A stretch of 57,664 nucleotides of DNA, taken from NCBI GenBank assembly GCA_035367155.1, contig DAOSJI010000005.1, positions 1 to 57,664 on the forward strand. Direction: 5' to 3'. Positions within the stretch are counted from its first letter, which is position 1, and each line of letters begins with the position of its first letter. This stretch comes from JAAYSA01 sp035367155 (GTDB lineage: Bacteria > Bacillota_I > Bacilli_A > RFN20 > CAG-826). Shown piece after piece: positions 26,779-35,351 of the stretch. Made by a program: the position numbers and the translations under genes. Under the pieces are notes generated by a model that did no database searches, had not been told where the DNA came from, and saw only the letters and a program-made list of their open reading frames with translations.

Positions 26779-28359
26779 TTAACTCATTAAATTTTTAATG
26801 TATTCAATTTCATCTTCTGGTTTTAAACGTGGGAATAAAGGTATGCCTTTACTAACTTTTTGGCCACCAATAACACCGTATTTATTTAAATATTCAATTG
26901 AAAGAAATTTTTCCTCAATTCCTAATTGAGTAAATAATTTTTTTGTTGTTTCAACTAAAACGGGTGAAAGAAGGACAGCTGCTATATATAGATTATTTGC
27001 TAAATGGTTCATCGCAGAAGCAAGTGCTTTTGTTTCACCATTTTTAGCTAAATTCCAAGGTTCTGTATTATCAATATACTTATTTGTCGCACTTACCAAT
27101 TTAAAGACACTAATAAAGGCTTCAGTGATCTCTAGTTCATCAAATTGTTCCCTATATTCTTTAATAGTAGAAAGAGCAAGTTCTTCTAACTCATTATCAA
27201 ATGAAGTTACTTGACCTTGATAAGTAGGAATGATTCCATCAAAGTATTTAATAATCATGCTTATGGTTCGATGGAGTAAATTGCCATAGTCATTCGCTAA
27301 ATCAACATTCACACGTTCAATAAATTGTTCCGGTGTAAATGTTCCATCACTACCAAATACTGTTTCTCTAGCTAAATAATAACGAACTGCATCAACTCCA
27401 TATCGTTCAATTAAAGGAAAGGGGTCAATGACATTTCCTTTACTTTTACTCATTTTTCCGTCTTTCATCATTAAAAGACCATGCACAAAAACGCGGTCTG
27501 GAAGACGTAGATCTAAACCAAGTAAAAATAAAGGCCAATACAAGGCATGAAAACGCGTTATATCTGCACCGCAGACGTGAATGATTTCCGTATTTTTATC
27601 ATTCCAAAACTTTTTAAATTTTTCTGCGTTTTCATCTGGATAACCAAGTGCACTTATATAATTAACTAGAGCATCAATCCAAACATAGACAACATGTCCC
27701 GGCTTTTCTTTTACTGGTACACCCCATGAAAATGAGGTTCTACTAACAGCTAAATCTGCTAGGCCAGGCTTAATAAATGTATTAATCATTTCGTTTTTTC
27801 TGCTAATTGGAGTTAAAAATGCAGGGTTTTCATCAAAATGCTTCATTAATGCGGGTAAATATTTATTGGTGTTGAAGAAATAGCTTTCTTCACTTTTTTT
27901 CTCTACTGGCCGATGACAATCTGGACAAAGGTGATCATCTCCGGTTTGAGTTTCGGTCCAAAATGATTCACAAGGTACGCAATACCAACCTTCATAATTA
28001 CCTAAATAAATATCACCTTTTTGTAGTAGCTTAGAAAAGACATAACTTACTGCCTTTATATGTCTTTGTTCAGTAGTTCTAATAAAGTCGTTGTTTGTAA
28101 TTTTTAAAGCATCCCAAAGTTCTTTAAAGCCTACTACTATTTCATCAACAAATTGTTGAGATGTCTTATTAGCCTCTTTAGCTTTAGATTCAATTTTTTC
28201 TCCATGCTCATCAGAACCGGTTAAAAAGAAAACTTCATATCCCATAAGTCTTTTATAGCGAGCAAAAACATCACATAACGTCGTGCAGTACGCATGACCA
28301 ATATGAAGCTTAGCGCTTGGATAATAAATTGGTGTAGTAATATAAACTCTTTTTTTCAT
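26779..28359 (-). CDS. metG: Methionyl-tRNA synthetase
   Basis: Charges tRNA-Met. The 526-aa class I synthetase has TPIYYPSAKLHIGHAY (HIGH motif), a zinc-type insert with cysteines around CVPCESFW and LCPDCHRP, and KMSKSKGNVIDP (KMSKS loop). The C-terminal tRNA-binding EMAP-like domain of longer homologues is absent, as in several compact forms. A GAGGA site precedes the ATG. It begins only about 20 bases after the rpmE terminator, with little room for a separate promoter. Confidence 0.98.
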   Translation of the reverse strand: MKKRVYITTPIYYPSAKLHIGHAYCTTLCDVFARYKRLMGYEVFFLTGSDEHGEKIESKAKEANKTSQQFVDEIVVGFKELWDALKITNNDFIRTTEQRHIKAVSYVFSKLLQKGDIYLGNYEGWYCVPCESFWTETQTGDDHLCPDCHRPVEKKSEESYFFNTNKYLPALMKHFDENPAFLTPISRKNEMINTFIKPGLADLAVSRTSFSWGVPVKEKPGHVVYVWIDALVNYISALGYPDENAEKFKKFWNDKNTEIIHVCGADITRFHALYWPLFLLGLDLRLPDRVFVHGLLMMKDGKMSKSKGNVIDPFPLIERYGVDAVRYYLARETVFGSDGTFTPEQFIERVNVDLANDYGNLLHRTISMIIKYFDGIIPTYQGQVTSFDNELEELALSTIKEYREQFDELEITEAFISVFKLVSATNKYIDNTEPWNLAKNGETKALASAMNHLANNLYIAAVLLSPVLVETTKKLFTQLGIEEKFLSIEYLNKYGVIGGQKVSKGIPLFPRLKPEDEIEYIKNLMS

Positions 28360-28375
28360 AGAATCCTCTTTTTTG

Positions 28376-28404
28376 CTAAAAAAGCCGCGATTTAGGCGGC
28401 TTTA
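28376..28404 (-). terminator. Terminator between rpmE and metG
   Basis: Minus-strand stem AAAGCCGC/GCGGCTTT followed by a T run, 10 bases after the rpmE stop. metG starts just downstream, so metG transcription may rely on readthrough of this hairpin. Confidence 0.82.
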
Positions 28405-28413
28405 ACTTTTTGA

Positions 28414-28617
28414 TTATTTTAAACCAAATTTCTTATTGAAACGATCAACCCTTCCATCACTTTGGACGAAGCGTTGTTTGCCAGTATAAAAAGGATGGCA
28501 GTTACTGCATGTATCAACACGAATTTCTTTTTCGCTTGATCCGGTTTCAAATTCATTGCCACAGCTAATGCAGGTTACTGTGACGCGACTAGTTTTTGGG
28601 TGAATTCCTTTTTTCAT
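28414..28617 (-). CDS. rpmE: Ribosomal protein L31, zinc-binding type
   Basis: A 67-aa large-subunit ribosomal protein. The pairs CISC (residues 16-19) and CSNC (37-40) form the zinc site, so this is the C+ form rather than the zinc-free paralogue YtjA. HPFYTGKQRF and the C-terminal VDRFNKKFG are diagnostic. GGAAGGAG precedes the ATG. The C- form, which replaces it under zinc starvation elsewhere, is not in this window. Confidence 0.98.
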   Translation of the reverse strand: MKKGIHPKTSRVTVTCISCGNEFETGSSEKEIRVDTCSNCHPFYTGKQRFVQSDGRVDRFNKKFGLK

Positions 28618-28633
28618 ATATAACTCCTTCCGC

Positions 28634-28657
28634 CTTAGAAACTTGCCGTTTCTAAAG
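28634..28657 (-). promoter_or_regulatory. Leader hairpin upstream of rpmE
   Basis: A stem CTTTAGAAAC/GTTTCTAAG with loop GGCAA sits six bases before the rpmE ribosome site. L31 leaders that bind their own protein are known in Firmicutes; whether this hairpin is one is inference. A 6-5-6 repeat TTTGAA/TTCAAA lies further upstream near the promoter. Confidence 0.45.
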
Positions 28658-28776
28658 TAAGTTGCTTAAGTATATTATCACTACTTTGAATTATATTCAA
28701 ATATTTTTAGTAAAAAAGCACTTTTTCTCTAGCATGAAATTTACAATAAAGCAAAATTACACCTAAATTTAGTAAA

Positions 28777-28798
28777 AAAGCACAATTTTTTGCGCTTT
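28777..28798 (-). terminator. Terminator after the damaged membrane-protein gene
   Basis: Minus-strand stem AAAGCGC/GTGCTTT (one G-T pair) followed by TTTTTT. The 16-base sequence TTTAGTAAAAAAGCAC occurs twice here, about 60 bases apart (near 28709 and 28769), so the hairpin half is partly duplicated. Confidence 0.65.
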
Positions 28799-28887
28799 TT
28801 TTATATTGTTTTGCTACTTAAAAGCAATACTAATAATATCAGTAGAAATTTACATTCAAAATTTAAAATGTGTGTTATTATCGTGAA

Positions 28888-29306
28888 TTAAAATTTAAAT
28901 AGATTATCATCTTTTCGATGATCAAAAGTTTCAAAGAAAGCATCATTTGTCATTAACATCATAATGCCACCAGGTAATGATGCAAAAATTAATGTTAATA
29001 CTCCCCATTTGATTACTTCACTTTTGTTTTTTGCTTTACAAAGACACTTTAGTCCTGCCATTCCCATTGGGATTGTTAAAGCATAGAGTAATAAATGAAT
29101 AGATGAAAACCAGCGAAGTCCAGTCGCAAAGCCTTGTAACACTGCAATGACTGGTGTAAGGATTACACCTAGTTGAATCCAAAGCTTAATAGTTTTAAAC
29201 GCTGACTTTGGTTCTTCGGTACTTGCTGCTTTTTCTTCAACTACTTCAGCTTCAACTTTTTATTTCTTTTCTTCTTCTGGAGTTACTTTTTTTCTTTTTC
29301 TTCCAT
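28888..29306 (-). pseudogene. Small multi-pass membrane protein gene, damaged near its start
   Basis: An AGGAGG site and ATG at 29306 open a lysine/glutamate-rich frame that stops after seven codons. One frame over, coding sequence continues from 29286 (VTPEEEKK), meets a TAA at 29260-29262, then runs on through EAEVVEEKAASTEEPKSA and three hydrophobic helices to the stop at 28888. The gene therefore carries one indel in an A tract plus one nonsense codon. The longest intact piece (84 aa) starts at a GTG at 29142 in the first helix and is unlikely to be the real product. Function unknown. Sequencing error in the homopolymer is possible for the indel. Confidence 0.65.
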
Positions 29307-29395
29307 TATATTTTTCCTCCTTAAATAGCAAAAACATACCATAAATAGTATAAGTTTTTACCATCATTATTACTATAGCATTATTATCGATTAAT

Positions 29396-30814
29396 TTAAT
29401 TTGTTTTTTTATGTCTTTTTGCTCGTCTTATTCTTCGCTTTTCTCTACGAACTTTTTCTTTTTGATAAAACTCTTCTATGCTTTCAATGTCTTTTGCTAC
29501 ATTATGTTCGATTGGTTTCCACTCGGCTTTAGTAAATAAGGCAACAATTGTTAGAGGTAAAGAGAATACTTCAAAAAACGGAAATGTAAAAAAGTGAATA
29601 ATTTTCTTACTTATTTTAGCTGGGATTCTTTTCCACTCTAATATCAAAACTGGTAAGAGTAGTAAAAGAGTACTTAAATACCACATGGCTATACTTTTAC
29701 CTGCTGCAATTAAACCATCTAGAAATGCTTCTAAACTTGGTAATCCGCCTTGATATTGAAGGACTGCAACTGTAATTGAATAAGCAACAGTTACAATAAA
29801 AACAACAAGATTAATAGGGAAAATGTAGGTAAATATATCATAAAGCGAGTATCGATATTGACACTTGCTTTGTTTGTTTGACTTATTTTCAGTTGTTTTT
29901 TTTCTAAAAAATCCTTTAAATAATTTCCATGATCTTCTTTTAAAAACGAGTAAAAATCCTTTGGCCCATCTTAATCTTTGTCTAAGCATAACTTTATATG
30001 TCGTTGGTTGTTCGTCATAAAACTCAGCTTCTCCGACAAATGTAGCGTTATAACCTCTAAGAAGACTATCAACACTAAATTCAATATCTTCAGTAATTAA
30101 AAGCCACTCCCAACCTTTTTCTTTAATAATTTCACTTGCAAACATTATGCCCGTTCCTGTTAATGTTGTTCCGCTTCCAATCAAAGTGCGAGGATTGTGC
30201 AAAGTTCGTATTTTTTTATATTGATGATATGTATAACCCATCGATATAAAATTTGTTGCATTCTTTATATTTATAAAACCTGCTAGTATTTTTTCCCCTG
30301 TCATAAAAGCATCATGCATTCTACTTATAAAGTCTTTAGCAAGAAGGTTATCAGCATCAAAAATAAAGAATGCATCAAATGTTTTTAAACCATAATCACG
30401 TTCAATACAATCAGTTAAATACTTTAATGCATAACCTTTGCTTATTTTAGTTTTGTCGCTTCGTTCATAAACAATAGCGCCTACTTTTTTTGCAACTTTT
30501 TTTGTATTATCGAAGCAATTATCTGCAACAACAAAGATAGTAATATTTTCAAGAGGATAATCTTGTTTATTTATTGAATCTATTAAATGCGGTAATACTT
30601 TTTCTTCATTGCGCGCAGCAATAAGGATTGCATATTTATTATTTTTTAAGTCGGATATTGGAAACTTTTTATATGGTTTTAGGCCAATTAACATTAAAAT
30701 TGTGCGATGAAATACAAAGAAAGCATTAAAACCAATTGTAAAGAAAAAATGAACAAGGAAGATAATATCTATTGTGGATAAGTTTGTCAAATCTAAATTA
30801 AATATTGTGTTCAT
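29396..30814 (-). CDS. Membrane GT2 glycosyltransferase, processive type
   Basis: A 472-aa enzyme with one N-terminal helix (about 12-34), a cytosolic GT2 domain, and two to three C-terminal helices. Motifs in order: AILIAARNEEKVLPHLID (nucleotide binding), FIFDADN (DxD), LITEDIEF (TED), and RQRLRWAKGF (QxxRW), a set shared with cellulose, hyaluronan and poly-GlcNAc synthases. It likely polymerises a beta-linked extracellular glycan. The tail is very basic. Its ATG overlaps the end of an unrecognised 201-aa gene, suggesting a two-gene unit. Confidence 0.88.
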   Translation of the reverse strand: MNTIFNLDLTNLSTIDIIFLVHFFFTIGFNAFFVFHRTILMLIGLKPYKKFPISDLKNNKYAILIAARNEEKVLPHLIDSINKQDYPLENITIFVVADNCFDNTKKVAKKVGAIVYERSDKTKISKGYALKYLTDCIERDYGLKTFDAFFIFDADNLLAKDFISRMHDAFMTGEKILAGFINIKNATNFISMGYTYHQYKKIRTLHNPRTLIGSGTTLTGTGIMFASEIIKEKGWEWLLITEDIEFSVDSLLRGYNATFVGEAEFYDEQPTTYKVMLRQRLRWAKGFLLVFKRRSWKLFKGFFRKKTTENKSNKQSKCQYRYSLYDIFTYIFPINLVVFIVTVAYSITVAVLQYQGGLPSLEAFLDGLIAAGKSIAMWYLSTLLLLLPVLILEWKRIPAKISKKIIHFFTFPFFEVFSLPLTIVALFTKAEWKPIEHNVAKDIESIEEFYQKEKVRREKRRIRRAKRHKKTN

Positions 30815-31416
30815 TCTTTAATATCCTTTAAAAAATCCGGAAGATAGATAACTTCATCACTAATATTTTTATTGAAAATGATTGGATTCATTCCAAATTT
30901 TAAATTTTGATTGTGCTTTGTATTGACTTCAACATATTGAAGATATACTAATTCATCTTTTGTTATTTTTTTTGGTAGTTCAAAATATCGTGGTTCAGCA
31001 TCTTTTTCGCTTAAAACTGCTTGAAGATGTGATTCTTTTAATGTTTTAGCTTTCTTTTTTTGAAAATCATATAAGTTAGCGAGTACATCTAAATAAAATT
31101 TTTCATTACACATTAAAGTTTTCTTAGGGGTAAATAAAACAAAACTAGGACGAAACTCATGATTATAGTATTTACTAATTGATAAGGAAAATGTGTAGCA
31201 AAACCCTACATTTCCTGACTTAATTAACTTTTTTCTTCTATGATATCTCATAGTTAAAAAACCTTTAAGACGATCCTTAAAACTTTCACGATTTAAAATA
31301 AATTGATATTCACTTTTACTAAATGATACTCTTCTTCTTATAAATTTTTCATTTAATAAATCAAGTTGTTCAAGATAATTTACTTTCTTTTGTTTTTTCG
31401 TTCTTGTCTGTTTCAT
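30811..31416 (-). CDS. Uncharacterised basic protein paired with GT2
   Basis: I do not recognise this 201-aa protein. It has a basic N-terminus, no signal peptide or transmembrane helix, and aromatic-rich segments (residues 70-100, GFCYTFSLSISKYYNHEF). The stop overlaps the start of the processive GT2 (ATGA), so the two are translationally coupled. A regulatory or accessory role in that glycan synthase is an inference from position only. Confidence 0.6.
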   Translation of the reverse strand: MKQTRTKKQKKVNYLEQLDLLNEKFIRRRVSFSKSEYQFILNRESFKDRLKGFLTMRYHRRKKLIKSGNVGFCYTFSLSISKYYNHEFRPSFVLFTPKKTLMCNEKFYLDVLANLYDFQKKKAKTLKESHLQAVLSEKDAEPRYFELPKKITKDELVYLQYVEVNTKHNQNLKFGMNPIIFNKNISDEVIYLPDFLKDIKE

Positions 31417-31471
31417 TTGTTATCATTATACAATCTAAGTGTATTTTTTACTATGTAAACCGAGTTGTTAT

Positions 31472-31479
31472 GATATAAT
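31472..31479 (+). promoter_or_regulatory. Extended -10 promoter of tldD-tldE
   Basis: TGATATAAT: a perfect TATAAT at 31474-31479 with the TGn extension and no clear -35. It lies 28 bases before the tldD ATG, which has an AAGGAGGA ribosome site. Confidence 0.7.
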
Positions 31480-31506
31480 TTTAGAAGTAAAAAGGAGGAA
31501 TAAAAT

Positions 31507-32901
31507 ATGATTTCTAAAAAAGTTGCTCTCGAAGTATTAAACATTGCGTTAGAAACTGGTGGAGATTTTGCTGAAATTTTTCTTGAAGAAACGCTGTCTT
31601 CTGCTGTTATTGTTGAATCAGGTAAAACTCAACCAGTTGCAAGCAATTTAAACTTTGGTGCGGGAATTAGGATTCTAAAAGGACTTCAAAGCGTTTATGG
31701 TCACACCAATAATGTAACGAAAAAAGGACTAACTGAACTTGCTCGTTCTCTATCCGTTTCATTTAAAGGTGAGCGTCTACTTGAAGTCGAAAAAATTAAA
31801 AAAGTAAGAGTTAATAACAAACACAAAATTGAACAAAACTTATATGAAGTGCCAATTGAAGATGTTGTTAATCCTCTAAAAGAGGCCGATCAAGCAATGC
31901 GTGATTATAGTCCTCAAATTGTTCGTACACAAGCTGGTATAACACGCGAAGTTCGTAAAATCGCCATTTTTAATAGTGAAGGAAAACAAATTGAAGATAC
32001 TCAACAACGTATTAGAACAATGTTATTTGCCATCGCAATGGCACCTAATGCATTTGAAACAAGCTATTATGCTCCAGGTAGCTATCAAGGTTTTGAATTT
32101 TTAAAAACACTTGATCTAAAAGCTGAAGCAATAAAAGTTGCTGAACTTGCTGTTAGAAAACTAGATGCTGCCCCATGCCCAAGCGGGAAAATGCCTGTTG
32201 TTATCGGAAATGGTTTTGGTGGTGTTATATTCCACGAAGCGTGTGGTCACTCTCTTGAAGCCACTTCTGTTAGTAAAAACTTATCTGTCTTTAGTAACAA
32301 ATTAGGTGAGCAAATTGCAAATAAAGCCGTTACTGCAATTGATGATGGAACTCTTGCTAATGAATGGGGTTCAAATGCAGTTGATGATGAAGGCTTTAAA
32401 ACTAAAAAGAATGTTTTAATTAAAAACGGCATCTTGAAAAATTATCTTATTGACCAATTTGGTGGTCGCAGAATGAACATGGAACAAAACGGCGCATCGA
32501 GACGGCAAAGTTACGAATTTGAACCAACAAGCCGCATGAGTAATACTTATATTGCTCCAGGAAAATATACACCTGAAGAAATTATTGCTTCTGTCAAGCT
32601 AGGTCTTTATGCTAAATCAATGGGTGGAGGTTCTGTTAACCCTGCTACTGGCGAATTTAACTTCGCATGTGATGAAGCATATATTATTCGTGATGGAAAA
32701 ATTGCGGAATTAGTAAAAGGTGCTACCTTAATCGGAACAGGCGCAGAAATTTTACTAAACATTGATATGGTTGCTAATGATTTAAAACATGCAGCGGGAA
32801 TGTGTGGCTCAATGAGCGGTAATGTTCCTGTTAATGTTGGACAACCAACAATTAGAGTTAGCGAAATTCTCGTCGGTGGACAAGGAGGAAAATTAGAATG
32901 A
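31507..32901 (+). CDS. tldD: Metalloprotease subunit TldD
   Basis: Catalytic zinc subunit of the TldD/TldE heterodimer, which cleaves unfolded or modified peptides in the cytosol. The 464-aa protein has the HExxxH zinc motif in GVIFHEACGHSLEA, and the conserved RMNMEQNGASRRQSYEF and GGGSVNPATGEF segments. It is followed by tldE with an ATGA overlap. In other bacteria the pair matures microcin B17 and degrades CcdA. No peptide precursor gene is apparent next to it here. Confidence 0.96.
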   Translation: MISKKVALEVLNIALETGGDFAEIFLEETLSSAVIVESGKTQPVASNLNFGAGIRILKGLQSVYGHTNNVTKKGLTELARSLSVSFKGERLLEVEKIKKVRVNNKHKIEQNLYEVPIEDVVNPLKEADQAMRDYSPQIVRTQAGITREVRKIAIFNSEGKQIEDTQQRIRTMLFAIAMAPNAFETSYYAPGSYQGFEFLKTLDLKAEAIKVAELAVRKLDAAPCPSGKMPVVIGNGFGGVIFHEACGHSLEATSVSKNLSVFSNKLGEQIANKAVTAIDDGTLANEWGSNAVDDEGFKTKKNVLIKNGILKNYLIDQFGGRRMNMEQNGASRRQSYEFEPTSRMSNTYIAPGKYTPEEIIASVKLGLYAKSMGGGSVNPATGEFNFACDEAYIIRDGKIAELVKGATLIGTGAEILLNIDMVANDLKHAAGMCGSMSGNVPVNVGQPTIRVSEILVGGQGGKLE

Positions 32902-34217
32902 ACGTAAAAAAGTTTTTTGCTCTTGCAGCTGAACAAGGAATCATTGAGAGCGAAGTTGTAGTTACTAAAAATAGTAGTTTAAGTATTGGCACATTCCGTG
33001 GAGAACTTGAAAATTACTCAATTGCTGTAAGTCATCGCATCAAAGCTCGTGGAATTTTTAATGGTCAAATGGGTTTTGCATCAAGTAAAAAAGATGACAA
33101 AGATACACCTTCCTTTCTTGTTAAACAAATTAAAGATGGTGCTACTGTCAGCGAATCTGATGATTTAGCCATTATTTTTAAAGGCAGCCCTAAATATAAA
33201 AGAAAGAATATGCTTAATCCTGCAATTCAAGAAATAGGCGAAGAAGAAAAAATCAAGAATCTTTTCTTGATTGAGAAGAAACTTAAAGAATACGATGCCC
33301 GTATTACTGAAGTTACGGTAGCATATGAAGAACGCGTCGGATCAACCGAACTTCATAATAGTCATGGACTTAAACTAAAAGAAAATGGTAGCTATTTCTA
33401 TTATTATGCCTATATAGTCATCAAAGATGGCGAAGAAACAAAAACAGGCTATCATGTTCATCTTGATAACAAACCCGAAAAATTTGACATTGATACTTTT
33501 GTTGCAAAAGTTGCTAAAAACGGATTAGACAAATTAAGTGGAAAACCCTGCAATTCTGGCTTATATCCTGCAATTCTCAATCAAGAAGTTACTGCTTCAC
33601 TCCTGCAATTCTATCTTGAACATGTCAACGCTGAAAACGTACAAAAAGGATCATCTCTTTTTGCTGGCAAACTTAACGAACAAGTTGCAAGTAAAAAAGT
33701 CACAATTATTGATGCACCATTAACCGATAATGTCTTCTATTCATATTTTGATGGAGAAGGCGTTGCTAAATTTAATAAAGCAATCATTGAAAAGGGAGTT
33801 CTAAAGACTTTCCTTCATAATCTAAGTACTGCTAGTAAGTTTGGCGTCGAATCAACAGGTAATGCAGTCGGTGGAACTGGCAAAATCGGAATTGCCCCAT
33901 CACAAGCTACACTAAAAGCTGGTAAATTAAGCTTCAACGAATTACTTACTAAGCTATGCAATGGGTTTTATCTAACTGAAGTACAAGGTCTACACGCTGG
34001 AATGAATCCCACTAGTGGTGACTTCTCACTTCAAGCTTCTGGTTTTATGATTAAAGATGGTAAAATCGATAAACCTATCAGTCTAGTTACTGTAGCAGGC
34101 AATTTATTTGCTATATTTAATGACATATTAGAAGTTGGTTCTGATAGTGAACTGCAACTAAGTGGCTTTACTGCTCCTTCAGTTATAATAAAAGAAATCG
34201 CCGTTTCCGGCGAATAA
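32898..34217 (+). CDS. tldE: TldE/PmbA subunit of the TldD/TldE protease
   Basis: A 439-aa paralogue of TldD that lacks the HExxxH zinc motif, as expected for TldE. Conserved GVLKTFLHNLSTASKFGVEST and the C-terminal AGMNPTSGDFSLQASGF are present. It forms the heterodimer with TldD, which binds the metal. The start overlaps the tldD stop, and a strong bidirectional terminator follows. Confidence 0.95.
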   Translation: MNVKKFFALAAEQGIIESEVVVTKNSSLSIGTFRGELENYSIAVSHRIKARGIFNGQMGFASSKKDDKDTPSFLVKQIKDGATVSESDDLAIIFKGSPKYKRKNMLNPAIQEIGEEEKIKNLFLIEKKLKEYDARITEVTVAYEERVGSTELHNSHGLKLKENGSYFYYYAYIVIKDGEETKTGYHVHLDNKPEKFDIDTFVAKVAKNGLDKLSGKPCNSGLYPAILNQEVTASLLQFYLEHVNAENVQKGSSLFAGKLNEQVASKKVTIIDAPLTDNVFYSYFDGEGVAKFNKAIIEKGVLKTFLHNLSTASKFGVESTGNAVGGTGKIGIAPSQATLKAGKLSFNELLTKLCNGFYLTEVQGLHAGMNPTSGDFSLQASGFMIKDGKIDKPISLVTVAGNLFAIFNDILEVGSDSELQLSGFTAPSVIIKEIAVSGE

Positions 34218-34221
34218 AAGG

Positions 34222-34250
34222 AAAGCCGAACTTAAGTTCGGCTTTTTTTA
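34222..34250. terminator. Bidirectional terminator after tldE
   Basis: AAGCCGAACTTAAGTTCGGCTT palindrome flanked by A and T runs. It serves tldE on the plus strand and the degV copy that ends at 34248 on the minus strand. Confidence 0.92.
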
Positions 34251-35111
34251 TTTAACAATATAGGTAATTCCAATTGTACCAGGACCACAATGTGCACTAA
34301 TAACACTACCAGTTTCAGTAACTTTTAATGCGCCGTGTGGAAGTTTATCTTTCATTTTTTTACAATAATATCGAACAGATTCTTCTGCAACTGCATGAGT
34401 AATAAAAACATGATCATTTAATATACCCTTTTTAAAATCTTTTTTAAAAACACTATATTGATGATTAAGCGCCCTCATAAGTTTACCTTTTGGCGTAGCA
34501 GTAACTTCAAGTTTTCCATTGATTACTTGAATAAATGGGTGAGCATTAAATATTTTACCAAGCAAATACTTAGCACTGCTTATGCGGCCACCACGATAAA
34601 TAATATCTAGTGATTCGACAATAAACTGAGTTCTAACACGTGGTACAAGTGACTCCATATACGCGACTACTTCATCTAGATTATGATCCGTTTTTGCATA
34701 ATCTGAGCCAAAAATGGCTATTAAACCAGATCCAGTTGATAAATTAAGTGAGTCAACAATCCTAATATCTAATGGTCCTTTATACATCTCTATTGCAATG
34801 GTAGCGCTTTGAATTGTTCCGCTAAGTGTCGAAGAAATTCCAGTTATTATAATAGCTTCATAACCATTTTTTTCTGCTTTTTTAAACTCTTCTAAAAAGT
34901 CTGCCGGAGTTGCAGCGCTCGTCTTTGGCAAAGTCTTTGTTTCTTCCATAATTTCAAATAACTTTTTATTTGATAGTTCTTCTGGGGTATCTCGATATGT
35001 TTTTCCATCAATCGTTACATATAGAGGTAATTTTACAAAATTATAAGTTTCATATAACTCTTCTGTAAGGTCGACAGTTGAGTCGACGATAAATTGAATT
35101 TTAGATTTTAT
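34248..35111 (-). pseudogene. degV copy that has lost its ATG start
   Basis: The full frame of 287 codons, identical in length to the neighbouring degV, is open from 35111, but the first codon is ATA where the paralogue has ATG. A GGGAG site sits correctly upstream. The first internal ATG is at 34949, which would remove 54 residues including the fatty-acid-binding strand. The rest is intact: KTSAATPADF, SGTIQSATIA and the C-terminal HCGPGTIG segment match DegV/FakB. Either the start was lost recently or AUA is used at low efficiency. Tandem duplicate of the next gene. Confidence 0.72.
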
Positions 35112-35301
35112 TTTAGTTCTCCCACTAGATAAGTTTTTTGAACATTTGATAATAAGTATTCTTAACTCGCTCTATCAATTTCTCCATAATTCTATCATAT
35201 TTTTTTAATTATAAATATCTTTCATTAACAAATAGTGTCAATGTTTGTTTATTTTATAAAAATACGAATATATAAAACTAATTTCAGAACAATTTAATAA
35301 A

Positions 35302-35326
35302 AAAATCGCCGTTTCTGGCGATTTAA
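35302..35326 (-). terminator. Terminator of the intact degV gene
   Basis: Minus-strand AAATCGCCAGAAACGGCGATTT stem-loop followed by TTTT, 26 bases after the degV stop. It separates transcription of the two degV copies. Confidence 0.85.
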
Positions 35327-35351
35327 ATTATAATAATTTTAAGTGCTCTAA

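Noticed and set aside
28709..28784. Two copies of TTTAGTAAAAAAGCAC as a CRISPR or mobile-element trace
   Set aside because: Only two short copies occur, one of which forms half of a terminator. There are no further repeats, spacers or transposase genes.
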